Below are positions 1 through 7,940 of a DNA stretch of 19,302 nucleotides, piece by piece. Position 1 is the stretch's first letter; each line of letters opens with the position of its first letter. The translations under genes were made by a program, and so were the position numbers. The notes beneath the pieces are model-generated. The model did no database searches. It was not told where the DNA came from and worked only from the letters and a program-made list of their open reading frames with translations. The stretch is from an uncultured Angelakisella sp. (GTDB taxonomy: Bacteria; Bacillota; Clostridia; Oscillospirales; Ruminococcaceae): NCBI GenBank assembly GCA_937914895.1, contig CALGIL010000315.1:1-19302 (forward strand). Reading direction: 5' to 3'.

Positions 1-127
1 CCCCGATGACCAGGGCCCAGGGGCACCCCTCCGGGCATTCCGGTTCGGGCTCCGGCTGCTGGCCCAGGGCCCGCAGCACCTCGCCGGTGATGAATTCAAT
101 AAGCTGTTCGCGGCTTAAGTCAGACAT
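1..127 (-). CDS. Eut-operon protein of unknown function, N-terminus only (partial)
   Basis: The gene starts with ATG at 127 and runs off the left edge, so only about 42 residues are visible. It begins MSDLSREQLIEFITGEVLRAL, followed by a Pro/Glu/Cys-rich stretch and then WALVIG. The first 20 residues can form an amphipathic helix like the encapsulation peptides of microcompartment cargo, and the later segment could be the first strand of an alpha/beta domain. An AAAGGGGGG ribosome site lies upstream, and the start is 13 nt after the pduL stop, so it belongs to the same operon. In Firmicutes eut operons a conserved unnamed protein (the TIGR02536-type 'ethanolamine utilization protein') often sits just after pduL and before eutN. 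That is my best guess, from position and the short N-terminus only. Confidence 0.6.
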   Translation of the reverse strand, partial: MSDLSREQLIEFITGEVLRALGQQPEPEPECPEGCPWALVIG

Positions 128-140
128 ATGGGCCCCCCTT

Positions 141-776
141 TCATAGAATGATCTCACCCCGGCAGCCGGGCTCCAGACAGCAGGCGTTCGCCTCGTCAAA
201 ATCGATGTGCATGGCAAGGGCGAATTTGTCGCTGACCCGCACCGGCACCTGTTCAAACACCACCGGGCGGCGGCTGTGCACCCGCACTTTGACCACCTGG
301 CCGTGACGCACCCCCAGGCGCAGGGCGTCCCCTTGGGTCATGTGGATGTGGGCCCGGGCGGCAATGGCACAGCCCTTTGCCTCCAGCAGGCCGGCGGTGC
401 CCATGAGGTATACGTCCGCCGCGCCGGTCAGGTCGCCGGACAGGTTCACCGGCACCTGAATCCCCAAGACCCGGGCGTCGGTGAGGGAAAGCTCCGCCTG
501 AATGGCGGAACGCACCGGCCCCAGCACCGCCACCCCCGAAAGCTCCCCCTTGGGGGTGAGGATGCGCACCCGCTTGTCGCTGAGGAACTCCCCCGGCTGG
601 GAGAGCTCCCGCACCGGCTCCAGGGTGGCCCCGGGGCCAAACAGCGCCTCCACCGCCTGGGCGGTCAGGTGCACATGGCGGGCCGAGGCCTCCACCGGGA
701 TGGTGCTGTCCATAGGGACCGGCCCGCTGCGGGTGAGCACCTGCTGGACAATTTCACGGATTTCCTGTTCATTCAT
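141..776 (-). CDS. pduL: Phosphate propanoyl/acetyltransferase, PduL family (EutD role)
   Basis: This 211-residue protein of the PduL phosphotransacylase family converts acetyl-CoA plus phosphate to acetyl-phosphate and free CoA in the microcompartment lumen, recycling CoA for EutE. Two halves each carry an HxH pair: SARHVHLT (His34, His36) and RAHIHMT (His143, His145). A further His190 lies in MHIDFDEANAC. In known PduL structures such histidines bind the two catalytic zinc ions. Residues 1-16 (MNEQEIREIVQQVLTR) form an amphipathic helix typical of an encapsulation peptide. The ATG at 776 is preferred over an upstream start at 824 because it overlaps the eutT stop as ATGA and has a GGAG site about 10 nt upstream. 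Family assignment is confident; acetyl-CoA as substrate is inferred from context. Confidence 0.93.
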   Translation of the reverse strand: MNEQEIREIVQQVLTRSGPVPMDSTIPVEASARHVHLTAQAVEALFGPGATLEPVRELSQPGEFLSDKRVRILTPKGELSGVAVLGPVRSAIQAELSLTDARVLGIQVPVNLSGDLTGAADVYLMGTAGLLEAKGCAIAARAHIHMTQGDALRLGVRHGQVVKVRVHSRRPVVFEQVPVRVSDKFALAMHIDFDEANACCLEPGCRGEIIL

Positions 777-1522
777 GGTTTTATTTCTCCATAGGGGCCA
801 TACCGGCCTGCCGTCAGCCTGCAAAAGAGGAGGTACACCCCGCTGCTCAAACGGTTAAGGCACCGGATAATGTCCACCCGGCGGCAGCCGTCGGGGCCGT
901 CAAAGGCCAGGGCCCCCAGCAGCTCCACCTCCCGGATGTGGGTGCGCAGCTCGTTAAGGGCCACGGCCATTTCGCCCATGCGGTAGTCCGGCACGGGGTG
1001 CCCCTGGCCGGTGTCCTCCTGGATGTGGTGGGACAGATGGCGCAGCTGGGCCTCGTCATAGCCGAACAGGGGGGCGGGCTCCAAAGGGATGTCCTGCACC
1101 TCCGCCCGCAGCAGCTGCCGCAGGCAGTCCAAAACCTCCCCCAGGGCGGCGCACAGGGTATCCAGCCCCTGGCGGTGGGCCAGCAGCTGGCATCGGATAA
1201 CATGGGCCTCCAGGGCGTCCACCCCCCCGCGAAAGCGAATCTGCGGGTGGGTTTTGGGCACCAGCAGGTTGCCCCGCAGGTGGGTCATCTCCTCGGGCTT
1301 TTCGGTCAGTTCCCGCCCGGTGGCCGCGTCCACAAAGACCGCCTTTCCGTCCCGGCGGGGGATGGGGGTCTGCCCCATGGTCCGCTGCCGGCGCAGGGCG
1401 ATGCCCCGGCGCTGCAGGTATTCCGCCGCCGCCGGGGTGACAAAGGCCTCCTCCGGCAGATAAAGCTCCCGGGTATCCGGCGGCAGCATGCGGGCGCGCA
1501 GGTCTGCTTCTGTAATGATCAT
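773..1522 (-). CDS. eutT: EutT-type corrinoid adenosyltransferase
   Basis: A 249-residue protein resembling EutT, which transfers the adenosyl group of ATP to Co(I) cobalamin to make the AdoCbl cofactor of EutBC. Recognisable segments are an N-terminal TPAAAEYLQRRGI motif, a middle segment LVPKTHPQIRFRGGVDALEA, and a helical C-terminal half rich in Leu and Arg. The HX11CCXXC metal motif of enterobacterial EutT is absent: the histidine of PKTHPQI is not followed by a CC pair. This matches the Firmicutes/Listeria EutT class reported to work without a metal. The stop overlaps the pduL start (ATGA), and the ATG at 1522 lies 12 nt after the eutM stop. There is no convincing ribosome site, so translation probably depends on coupling to eutM. 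Confidence 0.85.
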   Translation of the reverse strand: MIITEADLRARMLPPDTRELYLPEEAFVTPAAAEYLQRRGIALRRQRTMGQTPIPRRDGKAVFVDAATGRELTEKPEEMTHLRGNLLVPKTHPQIRFRGGVDALEAHVIRCQLLAHRQGLDTLCAALGEVLDCLRQLLRAEVQDIPLEPAPLFGYDEAQLRHLSHHIQEDTGQGHPVPDYRMGEMAVALNELRTHIREVELLGALAFDGPDGCRRVDIIRCLNRLSSGVYLLFCRLTAGRYGPYGEIKP

Positions 1523-1534
1523 GGCTTTTTTGGC

Positions 1535-1831
<297 letters not shown>

Positions 1832-1862
1832 ATTCCATTCCTCCAAATGTTTAATGTGGGGG

Positions 1863-1913
1863 CCCGCAAAAAGCGGGGGGTCCCATGTATGCAGTATCCC
1901 TTATGGACAAGGG
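1863..1913 (-). other. Two small hairpins in the eutE-eutM spacer
   Basis: Read on the minus strand, the spacer between eutE and eutM contains CCCTT-GTCCAT-AAGGG (1913 to 1898) and then CCCGC-TTTTT-GCGGG (1877 to 1863). Neither is followed by a U-tract, so they are not intrinsic terminators. They could stabilise a processed 5' end of a eutM-led transcript. The pairing is seen directly; the function is inference. Confidence 0.45.
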
Positions 1914-1916
1914 GGC

Positions 1917-3413
1917 CTACCGTTGCTGTGCCAGGCGGCGCAGCACCGCCTGCACCACCTGTTCCACGTCCTCCTGGGTCACTCCGGCGCCGGCGGCCAT
2001 GGGGGCCGCCGATGCCGCCGCTGGGGGCGGGGCCTGGGCCGCGGGGGCATCCCCGCGCAGGTCCGCAAGCTCCCGGATGCCCCGGGCGGTGCGGCGGATG
2101 TTGATGAGGTGCATGGGGGTGATGTTGTCGCTGGTGGCGCTGCCGCCCACGGCGCCGCACCCCAGGGTCAGGGCGGGGGGCAGGGCGGTGGTGGCGCCTA
2201 CGCCGCCCAGGGCGGCGGGGGTGTTTACCAGCAGGCGGGACACCGGCTTTTTCCGGGAGAATTCCCGGATGACGGCGTCGTCCCGGCTGTGGATGGCCAT
2301 GGTGTGGCCCGCCCCCTCGTTTTGCAGGATGGCAATGCACCGGTCACAGGCGGACTGCCAGTCCTCCTCCACATAAAAGGCCAGCACCGGGCACAGCTTT
2401 TCCCGGGCATAGGGGTTTTGGGGGCATACCTCGGTCTGGGGGGACAGCAGCACCCGGGTGCCCTCGGGCACCGCAAGGCCGGCCATCCCGGCAATCTCCC
2501 GGGCGGTGCGCCCCACAATTTTGGGGTTCATGGTGCCGCCGGGGCGCATCAGAATGGCCGCCAGCCTGCGGGATTCCTCCGGATTCAGGAAGTATCCCCC
2601 CTGGCGGGTCAGCTCCGCCCGCACCTGGGCCTCAATGCACCGCTCGGTGACCACCGACTGCTCCGAGGCGCAGATGGTGCCGTTGTCAAAGGTCTTGGAA
2701 TCAAAAATCCGCGCCACCGCCTTTGGGATGTCGGCGGTGCGCTCGATATAGGCGGGGCCGTTGCCCGGGCCCACCCCAATGGCGGGGTTGCCCGAGGAAT
2801 AGGCCGCCCGGACCATGGCCTCGCCGCCGGTGGCCAGGATGAGCCCCACGTCCCGGTGGCGCATCAGGGCGCTGGTGGCCTCGGCGGTAATGGTCTGGAT
2901 GCAGCCCACCGCCCCCTCTGGCGCCCCCGCGGCCACAGCGGCCTCCCGCACAATGCGGGCCGTCTCCTGGATGCAGCCCTTGGCCCCGGGGTGGGGGCTG
3001 ATGATAATGGCGTTGCCGGATTTTAGGGCGATGATGGATTTATACATGGTGGTGGAGGTGGGATTGGTGGACGGAATCAGCGCCGCCACAATCCCCACGG
3101 GCACCCCCACCTCCGTCAGGCCCCGCTGTTTGTCCTCGGACAGGGGGCCCACGCAGGTCATATCCTTGACGCTGTCCCAGGTCATGGTGCTGCCCAGCCG
3201 GTTTTTCAGCACCTTATCCTGCCAGACGCCAAAGCCGGTCTCCTCCACCGCCAGCTTGGCCAGCCGCTGGGATTCTTTGGCGCAGGCGGCGGCCACGGCC
3301 GCGCAGATGCGGTCCAGGTCCCGCTGCTCCATGGCCGCCAGTGCGGCAGACGCCCCTTTGGCGGCGGCCACAAGGTCCCGCACCTCCTGGATGGAGACCA
3401 GATCCTTGTCCAT
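1917..3413 (-). CDS. eutE: Acetaldehyde dehydrogenase (CoA-acylating), EutE
   Basis: A 498-residue CoA-acylating aldehyde dehydrogenase that oxidises acetaldehyde from EutBC to acetyl-CoA, reducing NAD+. The catalytic cysteine is Cys248 in DNGTICASEQSV. Other family segments are VPVGIVAALIPSTNPTSTT (about 104-122), the glycine-rich AIGVGPGNGPAYIE (211-224) and LTLGCGAVGGSATSDNI (415-431). The catalytic domain ends near residue 455. An Ala/Pro linker (about 456-476) and a C-terminal amphipathic helix VTQEDVEQVVQAVLRRL (478-494) follow, which look like an encapsulation peptide placed at the C-terminus rather than the N-terminus. The ATG at 3413 has an AAGGA site 10 nt upstream. The alternative at 3422 overlaps the eutL stop as ATGA but sits directly against the ribosome site. 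Confidence 0.95.
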   Translation of the reverse strand: MDKDLVSIQEVRDLVAAAKGASAALAAMEQRDLDRICAAVAAACAKESQRLAKLAVEETGFGVWQDKVLKNRLGSTMTWDSVKDMTCVGPLSEDKQRGLTEVGVPVGIVAALIPSTNPTSTTMYKSIIALKSGNAIIISPHPGAKGCIQETARIVREAAVAAGAPEGAVGCIQTITAEATSALMRHRDVGLILATGGEAMVRAAYSSGNPAIGVGPGNGPAYIERTADIPKAVARIFDSKTFDNGTICASEQSVVTERCIEAQVRAELTRQGGYFLNPEESRRLAAILMRPGGTMNPKIVGRTAREIAGMAGLAVPEGTRVLLSPQTEVCPQNPYAREKLCPVLAFYVEEDWQSACDRCIAILQNEGAGHTMAIHSRDDAVIREFSRKKPVSRLLVNTPAALGGVGATTALPPALTLGCGAVGGSATSDNITPMHLINIRRTARGIRELADLRGDAPAAQAPPPAAASAAPMAAGAGVTQEDVEQVVQAVLRRLAQQR

Positions 3414-3418
3414 ACGCG

Positions 3419-4075
3419 TCACATCCTTTCCAGTGGATTTTGTGCGATGTCCCGCACCGCGGCCGCAAAGGCCTGGCAGGCGGTGCGGCAGGCCGACTGG
3501 CGCCCGGTGAGGAGTCCGCCGGCAAAGTTGGTCTCGGTGGGGGGGCCGTAAAAGGCGCTTACCGCCACCGCCGCCGATTTAAGGGCGGCGTCCAGCCCCA
3601 CCATGGCCTCCAGGGGCGGGGCGATAAGGTAGGCCATGGCCGTGCCCTGGGGCACCCCCGCCACCTGGGACAGGTAGCTGCCCGTCTGGGAGATAAGGTG
3701 GGCAAAATACACCACCGAATCGTCGTCGCAGGCGCTGTGGAAAAAGGCCTCCTCCTCTATGTACCGCCGGGCGGCGGCAAGGCCGCTGCGCACCTGGGCG
3801 GGCCCGGGGGCGGACAGAATGCCCAAAAACTCGCCGGCCAGGCGGGTGGAGGCGTTGGACGACCCGGCATACATGCTTTTGGCATAGGCCACCCGGACCT
3901 CCGCCTTTTTGGTGGCCTCGTCCAGGGCGGCATAGCCCACGTCGTCGCTGTCGGTGGTCAAAAGCCCCAGGCTGCGGTGCCCGGGCGGCGTGGCCAGGGC
4001 GGCCAACAGGGCCGGCTCGGCATTGGGGATCACCCGGAGGCTGAGGATGCTGGTGGGAATGCGGTCGCCGGTCAT
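3419..4075 (-). CDS. eutL: EutL-like shell protein (tandem BMC, trimeric)
   Basis: A 218-residue protein that matches EutL in length and sequence, a tandem-BMC shell protein that forms trimers with a gated pore in the ethanolamine microcompartment shell. Recognisable segments include SLRVIPNAEPALLAAL near the N-terminus, DSDDVGYAALDEATKKAEV, VAYAKSMYAGSSNASTRLAG and FYGPPTETNFAGGLLTGRQS toward the C-terminus. The ATG at 4075 overlaps the eutC stop (ATGA) and the gene ends just before eutE, so translation is coupled on both sides. Nothing is unusual apart from the high GC content shared with the rest of the operon. Confidence 0.95.
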   Translation of the reverse strand: MTGDRIPTSILSLRVIPNAEPALLAALATPPGHRSLGLLTTDSDDVGYAALDEATKKAEVRVAYAKSMYAGSSNASTRLAGEFLGILSAPGPAQVRSGLAAARRYIEEEAFFHSACDDDSVVYFAHLISQTGSYLSQVAGVPQGTAMAYLIAPPLEAMVGLDAALKSAAVAVSAFYGPPTETNFAGGLLTGRQSACRTACQAFAAAVRDIAQNPLERM

Positions 4076-5019
4076 AGGGACGCCTCCTTTTGGGCCGGGC
4101 GCTGTTTTGTCTGAAAGTCCACGCCGCTGACCCCAGCGGCCAAAATCCGCCCGATTAAATCCACCAGGTAGGCCCCCGCCTCCACCGCGGCAATGCCGTC
4201 CTTGTGGATGTTGGAAACCACCGTCCGCCGGGCCTCGGGCTGGCCCACGTGGGCGTCGCAGCACAGGTAGGCGCTCATGCTTTCGGCGGTGGCCAGCCCC
4301 GGCCGCTCGCCGATGAGGATGCAGACCAGCTTTGCGCCCAGGGCCTCGGCCACCACATCCTCCACCGGCACCCGGCCGTAGCGGATGAAAAAGGTCTTGC
4401 CCAGGGTGATGCCGGCGGCGGTCAGGCCCTCCTCCAGCACCGGCAGAATCCGCTCCAGGTTGGCCTCCACCGCCCGGCAGGACAGGCCGTCCGACACCAT
4501 CAGCTGGACGTCCGCGCCGGGCTTGCAAAAGGAACGGAGCTGCTTCAGGGCCTTGTCGTCCAGCTGCCGCCCCAGGTCCGGGCGGGTCAGGTGCTCGTTG
4601 CGGTCCCGGCATCGGGTCTGCACCGCGGGCAGGTTCATCCGCTCCAGCAGGGCGGGGTCAATTTCGGCAAACACCGAATCCATGGCGGCGGCGTGGTCGG
4701 CCCGCAGGGCCAGCAGGGTCTGGGTCTTCAGCCGGGGTCCGGCCCGGCCCACCCCAATGCGGGCGGGGGTGGTGCGCATCATCTGCTCCAGGGCCTTCCG
4801 GCGGCGCTCGTCGGGCACCTCCACCAGGGGGGTCTTGCGCACCTTGGGGGAGGTGATGTCCACGGGCTCCTGCTCCTCCGGCAAGGGGGAGGAGGAAGGG
4901 GGAGGGGGAGATAAAGCGGGCGCAGGGATGGATACTTCCGCCTTGGGGGTATCCTGCCGCCGCAGAAGCTGGGCCACCACCTCGTCCGTCAAACGGTCCA
5001 GTTGGGTCTGGGTCAGCAT
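4072..5019 (-). CDS. eutC: Ethanolamine ammonia-lyase small subunit EutC
   Basis: The 315-residue small subunit of AdoCbl-dependent ethanolamine ammonia-lyase, which with EutB splits ethanolamine into acetaldehyde and ammonia. The EutC domain starts near residue 75 (ALEQMMRTTPARIGVGRAGP) and carries DHAAAMDSVF, KPGADVQLMVSDGLSCRAVE, ERPGLATAESMSAYL and CDAHVGQPEARRTVVSNIH, segments typical of the family. Before it lie an amphipathic N-terminal helix (MLTQTQLDRLTDEVVAQLLRR-like, residues 1-21), which could target the enzyme to the lumen, and a low-complexity Pro/Ser/Glu linker (about 30-55). The ATG at 5019 has a GGGAGGTG site six nt upstream that overlaps the end of eutB. Confidence 0.95.
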   Translation of the reverse strand: MLTQTQLDRLTDEVVAQLLRRQDTPKAEVSIPAPALSPPPPSSSPLPEEQEPVDITSPKVRKTPLVEVPDERRRKALEQMMRTTPARIGVGRAGPRLKTQTLLALRADHAAAMDSVFAEIDPALLERMNLPAVQTRCRDRNEHLTRPDLGRQLDDKALKQLRSFCKPGADVQLMVSDGLSCRAVEANLERILPVLEEGLTAAGITLGKTFFIRYGRVPVEDVVAEALGAKLVCILIGERPGLATAESMSAYLCCDAHVGQPEARRTVVSNIHKDGIAAVEAGAYLVDLIGRILAAGVSGVDFQTKQRPAQKEASL

Positions 5020-5022
5020 GGG

Positions 5023-6396
5023 TTACACCTCCCGGTCCAGAAAAATGGTGGGGTCGCCCGCCCGGTCGGTCAGCCTGCCGTCCCGGAGGATGCCCATCCG
5101 CTCCAGCCACTGCTCAAACTCCCGGATGGGCCGCAGCCCCAGGGTGCTGCGGATGGCGGCGGAATCGTGGTAGGCGTTGGACTGATAGTTGAGCATGACG
5201 TCGTCGCTGGCGGGCACCCCCAGGATGTAGTTGACCCCGGCGGCCCCCAGCAGAAGACTCAGGTTTTCAATGTCGTTTTGCTCGGCGGTCATGTGGTTGG
5301 TATAGCAGCAGTCGCAGCCCATGGGCACCCCGGAAAGCTTGCCCATAAAGTGGTCCTCCAGCCCGGCGCGGATGACCTGGCGGCTGTCGTACAGGTACTC
5401 CGGCCCGATGAAGCCCACCACCGTGTTGACCATAAAGGGCTTAAATTCCCGGGCATAGGCGTAGCAGCGGGCCTCCATGGTCACCTGGTCGGCGCCGAAG
5501 TGGGCGCCGGAGGAAAGCTCCGACCCCTGGCCCGTCTCAAAGTACAGGACGTTGGGCCCGGTGCCGGTGCCCCGGCGGCGCAGCAGGTCCTGGGCCTCCC
5601 GGATGGTGTCGGTGTTAAAGCCGAAGGCCAGATTACCCGCTTCGCTGCCCGCAATGGACTGAAAGATAAGGTCGGTGGGGGCCCCCTGCTTTACCGCCTC
5701 AATTTGGGTGGTGATGTGGGCCAGCACGCAGATTTGGGTGGGAATTTCAAACCGCCGTTTGACCTCGTCAAAGCGCCGGAGGATGTCGCCCACGCTGGCG
5801 GCGCTGTCTTTGACGGGGTTTAGGCCGATGAGGGCGTCGCCGCAGCCGTAGCTGAGGCCCTCGAAAAGGGAGGCGGTAATGCCCTCCACATCGTCGGTGG
5901 GGTGGTTGGGCTGAAGCCGGGTTGCCAGGGTGCCCCGCAGGCCAATGGTGGTGTTGCAGTGGGCGGGCACCCGGATTTTGGAGGCCGCGTACACAAGGTC
6001 CAGGTTGGTCATCAGCTTGGCCACCCCGGCCACCATTTCGGCGGTCAGCCCCCGGGAGACGCGTCGGAGGTCCTCCTCGCCGGTGTCGTAGCTGAGAATC
6101 CACTCCCGCAGCTGGCCCACCGTCCACCGGCGGATGGAACCGTAGACAACTTCGCTCAGACTGTCCTGGTTAAGCCGGGTGACCTCGTCCTTGTCGTAGT
6201 CCACGGCGGGGTGCTCCCGCAGGTCCTCCAGCAGCATGTTGGACAGGACCTCCTTGGCGGCAATGCGCTCCAGGGCCGAAGCGGCCGCCACCCCCGCCAA
6301 AATATCCCCGGATTTTTCCTCGTTGGCCTTGGCCAGCACCTCCCGGACGCAGTCGAACTGAAAGGACTGGCCGGACAACAGCGTCTTATATCCCAT
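5023..6396 (-). CDS. eutB: Ethanolamine ammonia-lyase large subunit EutB
   Basis: The 457-residue catalytic large subunit of ethanolamine ammonia-lyase, a TIM-barrel protein that binds ethanolamine over AdoCbl. Residues known in E. coli EutB to hold the substrate appear here at the same numbers: Arg160 and Gln162 (ATRLQP), Asn193 (GLNPVKDS), Glu287 (YFETGQGSE) and Asp362 (GCDCCYTNH). The length matches the family (about 453-460). The ATG at 6396 lies 11 nt inside the end of eutA, and AAAGG lies about seven nt upstream. eutC follows after three bases. A much longer in-frame reading upstream is the eutA region in another frame and is not coding for EutB. Confidence 0.97.
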   Translation of the reverse strand: MGYKTLLSGQSFQFDCVREVLAKANEEKSGDILAGVAAASALERIAAKEVLSNMLLEDLREHPAVDYDKDEVTRLNQDSLSEVVYGSIRRWTVGQLREWILSYDTGEEDLRRVSRGLTAEMVAGVAKLMTNLDLVYAASKIRVPAHCNTTIGLRGTLATRLQPNHPTDDVEGITASLFEGLSYGCGDALIGLNPVKDSAASVGDILRRFDEVKRRFEIPTQICVLAHITTQIEAVKQGAPTDLIFQSIAGSEAGNLAFGFNTDTIREAQDLLRRRGTGTGPNVLYFETGQGSELSSGAHFGADQVTMEARCYAYAREFKPFMVNTVVGFIGPEYLYDSRQVIRAGLEDHFMGKLSGVPMGCDCCYTNHMTAEQNDIENLSLLLGAAGVNYILGVPASDDVMLNYQSNAYHDSAAIRSTLGLRPIREFEQWLERMGILRDGRLTDRAGDPTIFLDREV

Positions 6397-7825
6397 GATG
6401 GACCTTTCTCCCAAAGACCAAAGTTTTAACCACCCCCGGCACCGCCAGCCCCCCGGCCACGGGGCGGCCGATGTCCAGAAAGTCGTGCTCCGACGCCCGC
6501 AGGCAGTCCAGCACCAGCAGGCCCTGCCCGGCGGGGAGCAGGGGGCGCAAAAGCTGCCCCAGGGCCTTTGCCATGTCCTCCTCCACCAGCAGAAGCAGGG
6601 GGCCGTGGTCCGGCGCCGCCCCCTGGGCAATGGCCCGGGCCGCGTCCTTCAGCTGGGGGTAGGAGGGGTTGCGCCGGCCCCGCAGGGCCACCGCCGCAAG
6701 GTCCGAGGCGGTCTGGGCGCGAAAATGCCGCAATGCCTCGGCCAGGGGCTCCGGCCTGCCCTCGAAGCAGGCGTCCTCCGCGGCGGCGGTCAATTTGAGG
6801 ACCGGGACGTTTTTCAGGGGCAGCAGCCGGTCGTCGCAGTCGATGGTGCTGCCCGACAAAGTGGTGGTATAGCTGCCGGCCCCCACCACGGTGGCCCGGA
6901 TGGTCTCGCCGGCGGGCACCGGGCGAAAGGCCGTGGTCAGGCGGCTTTTGCCCACCGCCTCCCCCAGCAGGCAGCCGATGTCGCCGTACCGAAAGGGGTC
7001 TTCCGCCGGGCGGTAGACCGATTCGGCCACGCCGCCGGAAAAGAAAATGGCCTCGATGTCGCCGGGGGGGCACAGGACGCTGCTGCCGGGGGTGCGCACC
7101 TGCTCCAGCAGGGGAGAGGGCTCCCCAAGGCCCAGGGCCTCCTCCAGCAGGCGGGCCATGGCCAAGGCCAGGGCGTCCAGCTCCCCCCGGCCGGCCCGCT
7201 GCCCCGGACCCAGGGCAAGCCCCCGGGCCGACGCGATGAGGGCGGCGCTGGGGCTGACGGCTTCGATAGTCATATCGGGGCGCAGGCGCACCAGCCGGCC
7301 GCCGATGTCGTAGCAGCCCAGGGACTGCACCTCCCCCTGGGAAAAGACGGCGATGTTGGTGGTGCCGCCGCCGATGTCCAGGTTGACGGCGGTGCAGTGG
7401 TGGTCGGCGGAATACTGCTGGGCGCCGCTGCCCTTGCCGGCGATGACCGATTCCAGGTCCGGGCCGGCCGCCGACACCACAAAGTCCCCGGCAAAGCCGC
7501 TCAGCGCCTCCAGCACCGCGGCGGCGTTTTCCTTGCGGGCGGCCTCCCCGGTGATGATGACCGCGCCAAGGCTTGTGTCCCCGGGGGCGTACCCCGCCCG
7601 GCGGAACTCCTCCGACACAAGGCTGCGGACGGCCTGGAGATCGATGAGCTGGTCGTCCAGCAGGGGGGTAAAGTGGATGCCGCCCTTATAGACGATCTCC
7701 TTGCCGATGATGGATACCTTGGGCACCGAAAAATAGCCTGAGGTGTCCTCCATCAGCAGGCGGGTCAGGACCAGCTGGGTGGTGGTGGTGCCAATGTCGA
7801 TGCCTACGCTGAGCGCCTGTTCCAT
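6386..7825 (-). CDS. eutA: Ethanolamine ammonia-lyase reactivase EutA
   Basis: A 479-residue actin/Hsp70-like ATPase that reactivates ethanolamine ammonia-lyase by exchanging damaged cobalamin for fresh AdoCbl. Nucleotide-binding motifs are visible: VGIDIGTTTTQLVL at the N-terminus (phosphate 1), NLDIGGGTTNIAVF (phosphate 2) and IEAIFFSGGVAESVY (adenosine-type). The region VVGAGSYTTTLSGSTI is also typical of EutA. The ATG at 7825 is chosen because the protein starts directly with the first ATPase strand, the length fits the family, and an AAAGGGGG site is upstream. The longer open frame extends back over the terminator-bearing leader. The gene follows that leader and would depend on antitermination if EutV works as in Enterococcus. 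Confidence 0.95.
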   Translation of the reverse strand: MEQALSVGIDIGTTTTQLVLTRLLMEDTSGYFSVPKVSIIGKEIVYKGGIHFTPLLDDQLIDLQAVRSLVSEEFRRAGYAPGDTSLGAVIITGEAARKENAAAVLEALSGFAGDFVVSAAGPDLESVIAGKGSGAQQYSADHHCTAVNLDIGGGTTNIAVFSQGEVQSLGCYDIGGRLVRLRPDMTIEAVSPSAALIASARGLALGPGQRAGRGELDALALAMARLLEEALGLGEPSPLLEQVRTPGSSVLCPPGDIEAIFFSGGVAESVYRPAEDPFRYGDIGCLLGEAVGKSRLTTAFRPVPAGETIRATVVGAGSYTTTLSGSTIDCDDRLLPLKNVPVLKLTAAAEDACFEGRPEPLAEALRHFRAQTASDLAAVALRGRRNPSYPQLKDAARAIAQGAAPDHGPLLLLVEEDMAKALGQLLRPLLPAGQGLLVLDCLRASEHDFLDIGRPVAGGLAVPGVVKTLVFGRKVHHGI

Positions 7826-7854
7826 CCCGCCGTCCCCCTTTCCGTATTCCAGGT

Positions 7855-7899
7855 AAAAAAGCAAGACCAAAACAGCCATTGTCCCCAATGGCGTTTTGG
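7855..7899 (-). terminator. Intrinsic terminator in the eutA leader
   Basis: On the minus strand a stem of 14 base pairs with one bulged base is formed by CCAAAAC-GCCATTG (7899 to 7886) and CAATGGC-T-GTTTTGG (7881 to 7867 region) around a GGGA loop. It is followed by TCTTGCTTTTTT. It lies inside the operon between eutW and eutA, so it is expected to be conditional. Its 5' arm overlaps the second of two upstream hairpins by three bases, the arrangement used by ANTAR antiterminators. Confidence 0.85.
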
Positions 7900-7932
7900 C
7901 CCTTATGCCAGGGGCGCACCCTGTTGTGCGCC
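7897..7932 (-). promoter_or_regulatory. Candidate EutV (ANTAR) binding double hairpin
   Basis: Two hairpins with six-base loops stand in tandem on the minus strand. The first is GGCGCAC-AACAGG-GTGCGCC (7932 to 7913) and the second is TGGC-ATAAGG-GCCA (7910 to 7897), separated by two bases. The loops share A1, A4, G5 and G6. The 3' arm of the second hairpin uses bases also needed for the 5' arm of the terminator, so the two structures exclude each other. In Enterococcus faecalis, EutV binds double hairpins of this kind upstream of eut genes. I recall the usual loop as A at position 1 and G at position 4, with a longer spacer, so this would be a variant. Confidence 0.6.
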
Positions 7933-7940
7933 GCATTTGT

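Noticed and set aside
6395..7741. Plus-strand open frame of 448 codons opposite eutA
   Set aside because: It is the antisense shadow of eutA with low-complexity composition; EutA motifs on the other strand are unambiguous.
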